Source of the DNA: DATLXU01 sp035575515
Lineage (GTDB): Bacteria; Acidobacteriota; Blastocatellia; UBA7656
Assembly: GCA_035575515.1 (NCBI GenBank)
Contig: DATLXU010000100.1
Span: 71,668-135,667, forward strand
DNA: 64,000 nt
Direction of reading: 5' to 3'
This document shows positions 15,593 to 24,445 of the stretch, in pieces (positions within the stretch are counted from its first letter, which is position 1; each line of letters opens with the position of its first letter). Both the position numbers and the translations under genes were made by a program. The notes beneath the pieces are model-generated. The model had not been told where the DNA came from. It did not search any database and saw only the letters and a program-made list of their open reading frames with translations.

Positions 15593-18500
15593 TTATTGAA
15601 CGGGGTCCATCACGGTCGGGTCGGTTGCCGATGCGGTCGGAACGACTCTGAAGATGCCCCACAGTCCGTTGTCGAACTGGAACGATTGGAAAGTGCGATA
15701 CAGGTAATCACCCGTTATCTTGAACCTTCCGCCCGCTCCATTCCTCAGGACAGCGTCTTCGTGATACGAAGGGCCTACGCCGAAGGCCGCGCCGGTCCAT
15801 TCGCTCAGCGCGTTGGCGCCAATGGTCTTCGAGGCATTCGTGTAAGGCTCTTCGCGCCAGACGTGGCCGTGAATAACGAAGACGTTGTTTCGCTGCTGCC
15901 CGCCAGCGTGCAGGACGCGGAATCGCGCCTGAGCGCCTGCGGTCGCAGTGAAGATAGGAGTCACGGGGTCGCCTCCGACTTTCGCATTCGATAGCACGCC
16001 GCTGAAATCAATGTCGCGAGTCGAGACCCCGCCCGCGCCGAACTGATCCACAGCGTCGCCCTTGCTCATCGGAGTGTCAGGCGTGTGGCCCATGCGGAAC
16101 CACAGCGGCTCCGTGCGATAGTTGAACGCCTTCTGACCAGTGTCTTCGGTGTCGTCCTTCTCCGCAAGGCTAGGCACAGCCGCGCCGTCCGCGTAGCGCA
16201 GGTTCACGTCCGTCTGGTGCATCAACACAAAGTCGCGGAACAGCACAGTGCCAGCAGAGTTCTTGACCGTAGCGCGAGCGCGAGCGCCAGCGTCTTCGGT
16301 CCAGATCGCTCCTTGCGGCTCGATAATCAGTGCGCCGAACGCGCCTTTGTTGCTGTGCTTGATCGGGTCTGACGAGATAAGGTTCGTCGCGCCAAATTCG
16401 TAAGGCACGCCCGTAGCCGTTCCCGTCGTGCGATCAATGCTGATGTCGCCCGCATACCACTGATAGGTCTGCTTGAGTCCTGGCCTTGCGGTCTGAATCG
16501 GATTGAACCCGACGTTCGCGCCGTCCGAGCGAGTCACATCGTAGAAGACCAACTGCGGATGCAAGCCAACGTTATTCGATGGCTTGATCTGATTGGCGTT
16601 GAACTTCTCGATGAGCATCGGCATCGTGTTCCATCCGGCCAGATCAGGCATATCGCTCGGCAGGCGATTGCTCAGCGTGACGTTAATGCAATCGCCAGCG
16701 TTCGCGCGAAGAATCAACGGCTCGATTGGAATGCCGCTCTTCAGCTTGCCGGTCACTGGATCGAGATCAGAAGAGCGGACGTAGAGAATCGCTGTCGGGT
16801 CCGTGAGCGGTCCCGCGTGCATCTCGCCCGTGTTCGGATTCTTAACGGTCGTCGTGCGCTTGTTATAGACGAGCGTGCCGCCCGGCAGAATGTCTCGCGC
16901 CAACGCAGCCGTCACTTCGTAGTTGCGCGCGGGAGCCGTCTTCGGGCACTGGCCGTTGAAATCGCCAACGTTAGCAATGGCAGGCCCGTGACCGTTCGGG
17001 TTGCTCGGAAGCGTGAGCAAGTCCTGGCGCGTCATGTTATAAGCGCGAACCAATCCCCACAATCCGTTCCACGTGTCGCCTACGGACGTGCCCGGCTGAT
17101 AGAGGAAGTCGCTCGTTCCGATTGCGTTCTTCGTCAACGTCGGGATGATGAACTCGAAGTGCTCAGAGATTCCCATCATCTGCGAGTTGCGATAACCGGA
17201 ATTTTCGTCCGAAGGCTCAAACAACCACTTCATCCCATGCACGCTGAAATTGTGCCCTTCTTCGTGCGCGCCCACGAGTATGCGAATCTGAACCTTGTCA
17301 TCCTCGTAAGCCCTGAGCAGCGGTGTGAACGGGTCGCCGTCCCTCACATCGTTTGTCAACGGATGATAGAAAGTCGGCTGCACGTTCATCGCAGGGTCTT
17401 CGCGCGTGACGTTCGAGCGGAAGACATGCGAGAGGTCGCCCGCGTCGCCCGCCGCCTGCGCGTTTGTGAACGGGTTGCGGATGCGCAACGGCACTGGCTC
17501 GTTGCGATAGTTCAGGACCATCGTGCCCGGCTCGGCTGCCGATATGGCTTCAGGGCAAGGCAGAGGAACGCCGCCGGGACAATCCGCGCGCTTCTGAATG
17601 TTAATCGGAAGCGGCGCTTCCTGTTTTGCAGGCGGGTTGATTGCCGCAACCGGATCGGGTATCGGGTTGCCATGAGCGTCAACGCCGCCGCCAGCCGTGT
17701 AAGCGTGTTGAAAGTCGGCGAATTCCAGCATGAACTCGCGGTAGCTGTCTGCTGCCGTCGGCATGATGATGTCAGCGCGCCAGCTCGTCGGGCCACCGTC
17801 ATCAATCGGGCGATTAAGGTTCGTGCCGAAGAAGACGCCCGTTTCCGGGTCGCGCCACTTCGAGTCTTTCGGCTCAACCACAAGCCCCGCGTACAGACCG
17901 ACCTGCTGGTGAGTCGAAGGTCCGAAGTGATCGTGCGTGAAGACCGTGCGCAGTGTGCGATCAACACCCGCGTTGTTCAAAGTATTGTCAACGTACCAGC
18001 GCTGGATGGTAGTCTGCGCGCCGAGCGTTCCGAAGAACGGGTGCGGCTTGGGCGAAAGCGGAACCAGCTTGTCGACCATATCGGGCGTCGCGCCCGGCAC
18101 GTACAACCCGCCCGTGGCGTTGATGGCGTTGATTCGCTCAAGCACCTCATCGGGCGCGAGCGTTCCGTCTTCGTAGTTCCAACCGTTGCCTGCTCCGTCT
18201 GATGCCGTAACGTCGAACTTAACGAGGTGAATGTGCTGGCCGATGATGTCGGTTGGCGTTCGCACCTGAAAATCGTCAAGCTCGTAAACCGAAGGCAGCA
18301 GGTTCGTGTGATAGAAGGTTATGCAGTCATTCGTGTTGGCGCGGAAGAAGAACGGCTCAGGCGGCTTCGTGCCTGCCTGGAAATCTTTCACGTCGCCCCA
18401 CAACGAAAGCATTCGCTGCTGCGGGAAGTGCCAGCCGACTTTGTTGAGCTTGGCGTCGAGTTGAATGCCCGCAGCTTTGTAAACGCGAGTGACGCCTACG

Positions 18501-20644
18501 GCATTGCCTTTATCGTCAATGCAGGGGTCGGCGAAAGGCGCGCCGGGCTGCGCGCCTGTCGGGTTGTTCGCGTCTTTTCTGGGCAGGCCGTTGGTGATGA
18601 ATTTAACTGACACCAAGCTTGCCGAATCAATAGCCGGGTCGCACACGCCGTTCGGAAGACAGGTCGCATGCTCGCGCACGCCGTGATAGCGCATCGCGTC
18701 TTTTTCGACAGCCGTTCCATCTACTGGCCGCGCTACTGCCGTTGCCGTCAGCAGGTTCTTGCTGAAGTCCAAGCGGTTATGAACTTCGCTGAACGTGCCG
18801 CCCGTGATGACGTGGCGCGGCAATCCGCCGTCGTCAATAACATCGAGCGGAGCGGTCGGAGGGCGATGGCCCGCAACCGCAGGAACGAAGAAAGGGAATC
18901 CCGGATTGCCTGTTCCCGTGACCTGCACCTGGCCATTGACGATTTCAGCTTTGGCTTCGGGCAGCGGAGCCATCGGTTTCGTCGGGAGCGGAACGATTGC
19001 CGGGATCGGCGTGCCCGCCATTATCTCGGCATCAGGCAGCGCGCGAGAGCCAGCCGCAGGAGCGCCGCTAGCGTCGAGCGAGGTGCCCGCTTCAAATACG
19101 TCGTGGTTGCGCCACAAAGCCCACATACCCATTGCGAAGTGCGGGTAAAAATGGCAGTGGAAGATGGCATCGCCTACGGTTTGATTGCGGTTGCCGCCGC
19201 CGCCGTAGGTGATTTCTGTTGTGAATGAATTGCCCGGCCCGAACGCTTGAGAATCTAGATAAGAGGAATTGTCCGAATCGGGCGTGTGCAGCCACTGGTG
19301 CGCGTGAAGGTGATGAATGTGGTGCTCTTTAGAGCCGCCGTGCATGACTCTCATCTTCACGTGGTCACCGATGTAGCTGTGATAGACGTTCGAGGGATCA
19401 TCGGGATAGAGCGCCTTAGTAGCTTTCATTCCGCTGTTGGCGGGATTATCAACTACCATCGCCGGATCGCCAACGGCCCACGAGGTCAGGAAGAACTCTT
19501 CGTACTTGCACTCGGTGCAATTGGCCATAGGGCCAACAGCCAGGCGATTGGCCAGAATCTCAGCCCCGATTCCGCCCGTGCCGTAGTTGATGGCGAAGGC
19601 GTCGCGGACGCTGTGCAGCGTGTGTTTCAACACGGGATCGTTGAAGAATTTCGGAAAAGCCTGAACCGCGCCGATCTCGTCGTGATAGATGATCGTGTAT
19701 TCGCGGAAAGGCTGATCGCGATCAGGCTCGGTCGCGTTCGGTTTGTAAGTTCCCGTCGGGAAGCGGCCCGCGTTCGCGCCCGTGATGATGGCCGTCAGAT
19801 CTGTGTGAACAATCTCAAGGCCGTTCGCCGTGGTCTGAGTCATCTTCAACACGGGAAGCCCCGCGCGAGGATGGCCCGTCGGATAGGTCGCGTTGTAGTT
19901 GATAACCGGGTGACCGTCTTTGGTGGTTCCCGTAGTAGCGTACTTCAAATCGGCTGCGGTCACCTGGCTGCGATAGTACTCCGCGCCGGCGACCTCGACG
20001 TTGACAGCGCCGAATAGCCCTGCGTTGAGTTGCCCGCCGTCGCCTTCGCCGCCAGTGGTCGAGCCTTGCGAGTAGAGCATATAGCCGCCCTCACGCTCGG
20101 CGTAAAAGGTGTATGTAGCTTTGCCGCCGGGCGCGACGAGGCTCGATGCGTTCTTGCCAACGAACGAGCCGTCGGAAGCTATGCTGTTGACGAGCTGCAT
20201 TCCGTGGACGCGAACGCTTGCCAGGCGCGTCACGGTCTGCTCTTCATCAACAGGGGTTGTGTTCAATAAATTCTCAAAGTTGATTTGCAAACAATCGCCG
20301 ACGTTCATGCGAAGCACGAGCGGGCGAGGGCGCTTGCCATCTCTGAGCTTTGCATTGCCCGCGCCCAGAGGCAGGCTTGCATTGAGCGGAACTACATCGC
20401 GCTTCAAGGCGAATATCATGCCCTGCGGCTGGACTGCTCCGAGCCGGTTCCAGAAGAACGGCTGATCCAGAGCGACTACGTTTGCTATAATGGTGCGAGC
20501 GCAGGTGGGAGTGCCTGTCGCCGTGTCACCCGCAGCGGGATCCTGTGACGTTGTCTGCGCCCTTGCGGTGCCAGCAGCGGCAAGCAACACGAAGGTCGCA
20601 ACGCCGCCGAGTAATATCCGCAACGGGCAAGAGATTTTCTTCAT
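15593..20644 (-). CDS. Giant secreted multicopper oxidase (MnxG/McoA-like, putative manganese oxidase)
   Basis: A 1683-residue exported cupredoxin protein with a signal peptide ending near TARAQ (residue 30). Copper-site motifs: HHIHHLHAHQWLH at 441-453; type 1/trinuclear HCHFYPHFAMGM at 496-507 with an axial Met; GQHIHLVKF at 802-810; THDHFGPSTHQQVG at 903-916; EEGHNFSVHGMKW at 1128-1140; VIHGHVW at 1590-1596. At least six cupredoxin-like modules follow from this, against three in laccases. A CTEC motif lies at 376-379. The length exceeds Bacillus MnxG (about 1200). The start has AGGAGG 7 nt upstream. It heads an operon with a SCO1 chaperone, as MnxG clusters do. Multicopper oxidase is firm; the Mn(II) substrate is inference, and other metals or organics remain possible. 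Confidence 0.85.
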   Translation of the reverse strand: MKKISCPLRILLGGVATFVLLAAAGTARAQTTSQDPAAGDTATGTPTCARTIIANVVALDQPFFWNRLGAVQPQGMIFALKRDVVPLNASLPLGAGNAKLRDGKRPRPLVLRMNVGDCLQINFENLLNTTPVDEEQTVTRLASVRVHGMQLVNSIASDGSFVGKNASSLVAPGGKATYTFYAEREGGYMLYSQGSTTGGEGDGGQLNAGLFGAVNVEVAGAEYYRSQVTAADLKYATTGTTKDGHPVINYNATYPTGHPRAGLPVLKMTQTTANGLEIVHTDLTAIITGANAGRFPTGTYKPNATEPDRDQPFREYTIIYHDEIGAVQAFPKFFNDPVLKHTLHSVRDAFAINYGTGGIGAEILANRLAVGPMANCTECKYEEFFLTSWAVGDPAMVVDNPANSGMKATKALYPDDPSNVYHSYIGDHVKMRVMHGGSKEHHIHHLHAHQWLHTPDSDNSSYLDSQAFGPGNSFTTEITYGGGGNRNQTVGDAIFHCHFYPHFAMGMWALWRNHDVFEAGTSLDASGAPAAGSRALPDAEIMAGTPIPAIVPLPTKPMAPLPEAKAEIVNGQVQVTGTGNPGFPFFVPAVAGHRPPTAPLDVIDDGGLPRHVITGGTFSEVHNRLDFSKNLLTATAVARPVDGTAVEKDAMRYHGVREHATCLPNGVCDPAIDSASLVSVKFITNGLPRKDANNPTGAQPGAPFADPCIDDKGNAVGVTRVYKAAGIQLDAKLNKVGWHFPQQRMLSLWGDVKDFQAGTKPPEPFFFRANTNDCITFYHTNLLPSVYELDDFQVRTPTDIIGQHIHLVKFDVTASDGAGNGWNYEDGTLAPDEVLERINAINATGGLYVPGATPDMVDKLVPLSPKPHPFFGTLGAQTTIQRWYVDNTLNNAGVDRTLRTVFTHDHFGPSTHQQVGLYAGLVVEPKDSKWRDPETGVFFGTNLNRPIDDGGPTSWRADIIMPTAADSYREFMLEFADFQHAYTAGGGVDAHGNPIPDPVAAINPPAKQEAPLPINIQKRADCPGGVPLPCPEAISAAEPGTMVLNYRNEPVPLRIRNPFTNAQAAGDAGDLSHVFRSNVTREDPAMNVQPTFYHPLTNDVRDGDPFTPLLRAYEDDKVQIRILVGAHEEGHNFSVHGMKWLFEPSDENSGYRNSQMMGISEHFEFIIPTLTKNAIGTSDFLYQPGTSVGDTWNGLWGLVRAYNMTRQDLLTLPSNPNGHGPAIANVGDFNGQCPKTAPARNYEVTAALARDILPGGTLVYNKRTTTVKNPNTGEMHAGPLTDPTAILYVRSSDLDPVTGKLKSGIPIEPLILRANAGDCINVTLSNRLPSDMPDLAGWNTMPMLIEKFNANQIKPSNNVGLHPQLVFYDVTRSDGANVGFNPIQTARPGLKQTYQWYAGDISIDRTTGTATGVPYEFGATNLISSDPIKHSNKGAFGALIIEPQGAIWTEDAGARARATVKNSAGTVLFRDFVLMHQTDVNLRYADGAAVPSLAEKDDTEDTGQKAFNYRTEPLWFRMGHTPDTPMSKGDAVDQFGAGGVSTRDIDFSGVLSNAKVGGDPVTPIFTATAGAQARFRVLHAGGQQRNNVFVIHGHVWREEPYTNASKTIGANALSEWTGAAFGVGPSYHEDAVLRNGAGGRFKITGDYLYRTFQSFQFDNGLWGIFRVVPTASATDPTVMDPVQ

Positions 20645-21153
20645 GAGGTTTCCTCCTAGGCAATAGAGACATCACTTCCTGTGCGCTTCATAGAGCGCAT
20701 AAACTATTTGTGATTAATTGGCACCTGAAGAGTCCGGGATTGATTTTCCCGTTCGCTTGTACGTGCAGCAGCGCGGAGCCGCCCGCTCTAGAGCAATCGC
20801 CGTACCTTTGTCAGCAATAACTTGAGATTAATCGGCTCTATTGGTTGAAAAGTAAGCATAGTCTCCTTGGCCATTGCCGCAGAAGAGGCGAAAGCTAAAA
20901 TAACGATAGCCACAGAAAACGGAACGACTTAAGCTCACCTGACCGATAGGGTGAATTCCTTCGCGAGCGCATTCTTTCTTGCAGTGATTAATAGCACAAA
21001 AAAACTTTAGAGGCGGCCAAGGATTATGATGGTCAGGCGGAAGAAAGCTTGCAGGGCGTGTTTCATCGTGAATCACTTGTTCGGAGGATGTGAATCAAAG
21101 TGAACAGCGCGAGAGCGTCTTGTAGAGACGAAGTGGCTCATTCGCAAAGATTC
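20645..21153. other. 509-nt promoter region of the multicopper oxidase operon
   Basis: No convincing gene. The palindrome GCTCTAGAGC at 20785-20794 could be an operator. A small stem CGTCT-TGTAG-AGACG lies at 21116-21130, just downstream of the receiver gene. I looked for a sigma-54 -24/-12 site on the minus strand, because of the NtrC-type regulator upstream, and found none that fits. Confidence 0.5.
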
Positions 21154-21522
21154 CTATCGTCCGAGAGTTTTATCAATGAGGTCGAGAACTTCTGACGGAC
21201 AGAACGGCTTTGACAGCACGGCGACCGCGCCTCGCTTCAATGATTCCGCGACTATTTCGGGCGTGCAGTGAGCGGTGATCATGATAATGGGACAATTGCG
21301 GTTGTTTTTGCGAATGCGACTGAGCACGTCAAGCCCCGACATATCGGGCAGGCGAATGTCGGTGACGGCCACATCGAATGGCTGGAGCGCGGCCCTTTGA
21401 AGCCCTTCGCTGCCCGTCGTGGCAACACTCACATCAAAGCCATTGTCGCTTAAGATAAGCCGCAGGGCATCGCCAATGCTCGGCTCGTCGTCAATAACGA
21501 GAACTGCGATCTTTTCTGCCAT
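21154..21522 (-). CDS. Single-domain response regulator (receiver only)
   Basis: Receiver domain of 122 residues with acidic pocket LVIDDEPSIGD, phosphoacceptor Asp in AVTDIRLPDMSG, switch residue in IMITAHC and Lys in LSKPF. No output domain. I choose ATG 21522 (AGGA close upstream) over the in-frame ATG at 21585, which would add a polar extension unlike the family. It stands alone: a terminator-like hairpin at 21745-21790 separates it from the GntR gene, and a 509-nt gap separates it from the multicopper oxidase. It could accept phosphate from one of the histidine kinases at 24411-27387. Confidence 0.85.
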   Translation of the reverse strand: MAEKIAVLVIDDEPSIGDALRLILSDNGFDVSVATTGSEGLQRAALQPFDVAVTDIRLPDMSGLDVLSRIRKNNRNCPIIMITAHCTPEIVAESLKRGAVAVLSKPFCPSEVLDLIDKTLGR

Positions 21523-21730
21523 CGCTTCCTGTGCGCAGGTAGGCTTCGCGCCTAATGAAAATGTGTCTTGGTTTGTCGGACGCAAATTTATTAGAGCGAT
21601 TACAACCTGCCCGGTACTATTTTAATGTCCGAAAAATCATGGACTCTTCGGCGTACAATCGCAAGCTGAGGCTGCAAATGCTATGCCGCCAGCCGGGATT
21701 GTTAGCAAATATTTTTTCCCGAGAAGAGAC

Positions 21731-21790
21731 GCACAAAAACAAGAAGCGTTCCCTGCGACGACGCTTTTTAGCTTCGCTTCAGGGAACGCT
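21731..21790 (-). terminator. Intrinsic terminator downstream of the GntR gene
   Basis: AGCGTTCCCTG at 21745-21755 pairs perfectly with CAGGGAACGCT at 21780-21790 (11 bp). On the minus strand the stem is followed by CTTCTTGTTTTTGTG, a T-rich tail. It terminates minus-strand transcription from the regulator genes. Confidence 0.65.
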
Positions 21791-21956
21791 GCCATCACAT
21801 CAGGCAATTGAGCGTTCTACCCTGTAGAACAACGAGGACTCACAAGTGATACTTAACGCATCGGGCAGTCGCCATCAGAACCAGAAGTGTCCTAGCGGCT
21901 GAGAATCATCTGGCTCCAGCAACTCCCCTTTCAGGTTCGCCCATCCTAACATTGAA

Positions 21957-21981
21957 ATTGTTCCAGGCCAATGGAACGATT
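21957..21981 (-). terminator. Hairpin just after the GntR gene
   Basis: ATTGTTCCA-GGCCAA-TGGAACGAT forms an 8-of-9 bp stem about 30 nt after the GntR stop (minus strand), followed on that strand by a short TTTCAAT. It could be a terminator or an autoregulatory operator. Confidence 0.35.
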
Positions 21982-22011
21982 GAAATTAACTGTGAAAGTG
22001 TTCCAGCGCAC

Positions 22012-22983
22012 TCACCGTTTCGACTTGCCTGAATGAAAGAGCATGACGGCTTCGAGCATTTCAAAGGATTCGCGCGAGAGCATGCTTTCAAACTTTATCT
22101 CGTTAATGCGGGGCGGGAGCGCCTTGCGCACGCGCGGGTCGCAGATAGGAGAGATGTAAACGGCTGAAGCACGCAACGCGGCTTCGCGCACGCGCTCTGG
22201 GCTCGCGTGGTCGACGGCTGTGATGCGCTCGACAATCTTGACGGGCGTGCCGACATCCAAAAGCGCGCGTCGAAACATCGGAAAGTAGTTCGCGTTGGAG
22301 ACGACCATCAACACCTGCCCGCGATGCGCTGCGCCGACCAGTCCCGGAATGAATGCAGGATTGAGCCTGAGCTGCAGCGGGCTTTTGCCGTAGCGGGCCA
22401 CGAGGCGCTTGACCTCTTTGAAATGAAAATGGGTTGTGGCGAAATAATCAATCTGCGCGAGCAGCCGCGCAACCCGCTTGTCAGGCGATTGCACCTGTTC
22501 GAGCAGCAGCGGATGAACCTTCACGCGCAGCCGCGCGGAGACTTCGCTTGCGAAAAGCTCTATCTGCTCTTGGTTGCACTCGATGACTGCAAGGTTTACG
22601 GCTTCAAGTCGCGAGCGGTCAACATAACTTTGCACGAGCCGCGAATATTCCTTCGGGTCTATTCGCAGGTGCGAGGCTGCGTATATATTCGACTTTATGA
22701 GCTGAAATATCGAAAGGCAGTAAGCCTGCTCAAGGTCAATGCCTTCGATCTCGGAAACATACGCGCCCGACCCTGCGCGCATATCAATGTAACCTTCGTC
22801 TTTGAGGCGGCGATAAATGGCAAAGGCTGTCTTGAGGTTGATCGAGTTACGCTGAGCCACCTGCCGTACGCTCGGCAGTTTATCGCCCGGACGCAGCTTC
22901 CCCGTGTGCAACGCGGTAAGTAGCTGCTCGCGCGCCTGCTCGAACAGCGCGAGCTTTTGCGTTTTGTCGAGGATAAACTGCAT
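22012..22983 (-). CDS. GntR-family transcriptional regulator with unrecognised sensor domain
   Basis: A 323-residue regulator. Residues about 8-75 form a GntR winged helix (LLTALHTGKLRPGDKLPSVR, QVAQRNSINLKTAFAIYRRL, GYIDMRAGSGAYVSE), closest to the YtrA/MocR-like subset. The remaining 240 residues are not a UTRA or FCD domain that I recognise; they contain Rossmann-like strands (VLMVVSNANYFPMFRRAL, SAVYISPICDPRVRK) and may bind a ligand. No PLP-enzyme signature is seen. A TATATT hexamer sits 6 nt upstream of the ATG, so the mRNA may be leaderless. It follows the NtrC-type gene by 76 nt on the same strand. Confidence 0.8.
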   Translation of the reverse strand: MQFILDKTQKLALFEQAREQLLTALHTGKLRPGDKLPSVRQVAQRNSINLKTAFAIYRRLKDEGYIDMRAGSGAYVSEIEGIDLEQAYCLSIFQLIKSNIYAASHLRIDPKEYSRLVQSYVDRSRLEAVNLAVIECNQEQIELFASEVSARLRVKVHPLLLEQVQSPDKRVARLLAQIDYFATTHFHFKEVKRLVARYGKSPLQLRLNPAFIPGLVGAAHRGQVLMVVSNANYFPMFRRALLDVGTPVKIVERITAVDHASPERVREAALRASAVYISPICDPRVRKALPPRINEIKFESMLSRESFEMLEAVMLFHSGKSKR

Positions 22984-22989
22984 TGCACT

Positions 22990-22995
22990 AATATA
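22990..22995 (-). promoter_or_regulatory. -10 box implying a leaderless GntR mRNA
   Basis: TATATT (5 of 6 consensus) on the minus strand ends 6 nt before the ATG at 22983. The region one spacer upstream has no good -35. No Shine-Dalgarno is present. Transcription from here would begin at or next to the start codon. Confidence 0.35.
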
Positions 22996-23059
22996 GCTGA
23001 GGCCGCGCGCGGGAACTAGAGCGCGCTTTATTCTCTGACCGTAAATCGCTCAATAAGGA

Positions 23060-24445
23060 TTAATCGCTCTCTTCTTCGCTCGCAGCGTCGCCTTTGAGGC
23101 CGAAGCGTTTCAGCTTTCGATAAAGGGTCGGGCGGTGCAGGTCCAGTATCTCGGCGGTCTTCTTGACATTGCCGCCAGTGCGCTCAAGTGTTTGAGCGAT
23201 GGCTTCGCGCTCTATCTCTTCCAAAGTCATGAAGGCGGGTATCTCGCAGCGGAAATGGCTCGCCTGAGCCGATTGAATGTGCTCAGGCAGATGTTCAGGC
23301 CCGATGATCTCTTCCTGACAGAACAGGACTGCGCGCTCGATTACGCTTTCAAGCTCGCGCACGTTGCCGGGCCACTCATACCGCGACAGCACCGAAAACG
23401 CCGACTGCGATATTCCTCTGATTCGCTTGCCGTATTTTTCGCTGTAGCGGTGCAGGAACAATTCGGCGAGCAGAACCAGATCGTCCAGTCGTTCGCGCAG
23501 CGGCGGGACTTTGATCTTGATCGTGCTGATGCGGAAGTACAAATCCTCGCGCAGCAATCCTTCTTTCATCGCCTGCGCCGTGTCGCGATTAGTCGCCGCG
23601 ACGAGCCTGAAATCAACCGCTATCTCCTGCTCGTCTCCAAGCCGCCGCAGCTTGCGGTCCTGAAGCACGCGCAAGAGTTTCGTCTGCAGGTGCGAAGGCA
23701 TCTCGGCTATCTCATCTAAAAGCAGAGTGCCGCCTTGAGTAGCTTCGATCAGCCCGCGCTTGTCGCGGTCGGCTCCTGTGAACGCGCCTTTTTTATAACC
23801 GAACAACTCCGACTCGATTAAATCGCGAGGTATCGCGGCGCAGTTGATTCTGATGAACGGGCGGTCCGAGCGATTGCTTTCAAGGTGGAAGGCTGTTGCG
23901 ATCAGTTCCTTGCCCGTGCCCGATTCGCCTTCGATCAAAACGGATGCGTCTGAGCGGGCAGTGGCGCGAATCGTCTCGTAAATCTGGCGCATCTTCGGCG
24001 TGCGCCCGACCATGCCGTACGCTTCGATCTCGCCGCCAAGGGTCTTTCGCAGCGTGCGATTCTCTCTGCGCATCGCCGCGAACTCAAGCGCGCGCTCGAC
24101 GAGCATCAGCACCTGATCGGGCGTGAACGGTTTTTCCAGGTAGTAGTACGCGCCTTTCTTGATTGCTTCTATTGTCACATCGAGCGAGCCGTGCGCGCTC
24201 ATCAGTATGACTTCGGTTTCGGGCGAATCCTGTTTAATTAGAGTGAGCAGGTCAATGCCTGATTGGTCGGGCATCCTCAAATCGGTGAGAACGAGATCGA
24301 ACGGGCGCGAGCCTAAAAGCTCAAGGGCCGTGGCGACGGTATTTGCCGTTTTCACATCGTACCCTCCGTCGCCAAGTATTATTTCGAGCGCGCCGGTGAC
24401 GCTGCTCTCATCATCCACCACCAGAACCTTTCCCGCTGGCTTCAT
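23060..24445 (-). CDS. NtrC-family sigma-54-dependent response regulator
   Basis: A 461-residue activator. The N-terminal receiver has phosphoacceptor D55 (LTDLRMPD) and Lys in LEKPF. The AAA+ domain has Walker A GESGTGKE at 173-180, the sigma-54 contact loop GAFTGA at 220-225 and Walker B in GGTLLLDEIAEMP. The C-terminal Fis-type helix-turn-helix (ERTGGNVKKTAEILDLHRPT) binds upstream activator sites. The start overlaps the end of the upstream kinase gene by 35 nt, implying translational coupling. Its targets must carry sigma-54 promoters; the multicopper oxidase operon is the obvious candidate by position, but I could not find a matching -24/-12 site. Confidence 0.93.
   Translation of the reverse strand: MKPAGKVLVVDDESSVTGALEIILGDGGYDVKTANTVATALELLGSRPFDLVLTDLRMPDQSGIDLLTLIKQDSPETEVILMSAHGSLDVTIEAIKKGAYYYLEKPFTPDQVLMLVERALEFAAMRRENRTLRKTLGGEIEAYGMVGRTPKMRQIYETIRATARSDASVLIEGESGTGKELIATAFHLESNRSDRPFIRINCAAIPRDLIESELFGYKKGAFTGADRDKRGLIEATQGGTLLLDEIAEMPSHLQTKLLRVLQDRKLRRLGDEQEIAVDFRLVAATNRDTAQAMKEGLLREDLYFRISTIKIKVPPLRERLDDLVLLAELFLHRYSEKYGKRIRGISQSAFSVLSRYEWPGNVRELESVIERAVLFCQEEIIGPEHLPEHIQSAQASHFRCEIPAFMTLEEIEREAIAQTLERTGGNVKKTAEILDLHRPTLYRKLKRFGLKGDAASEEESD

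Larger units (their letters stand above)
21523..22011. other. 489-nt gap between the receiver and GntR genes
   Basis: No supported gene. It holds two hairpins placed for minus-strand transcripts leaving the GntR gene: a palindrome near 21957-21980 and a longer terminator at 21745-21790, annotated separately. The rest, including the promoter side of the receiver gene, shows nothing I can name. Confidence 0.5.

Noticed and set aside
16559..18202. A 547-codon reading frame on the plus strand, antisense to the multicopper oxidase
   Set aside because: Its translation is rich in Arg/Val/His with no family pattern, and the minus-strand frame is a clear copper protein. Long antisense frames here follow from codon bias; the same holds for plus-strand frames at 13143-14039, 14292-15038, 22207-22923, 24528-25622 and 37799-38539.
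20828..21076. An 82-codon minus-strand frame in the multicopper oxidase promoter region
   Set aside because: No Shine-Dalgarno, no recognisable family, unusual composition; more likely non-coding.
20645..21153. Sigma-54 promoter upstream of the oxidase operon
   Set aside because: A TGGCAC is present on the plus strand near 20729 but in the wrong orientation and without the TTGC partner at the right distance.
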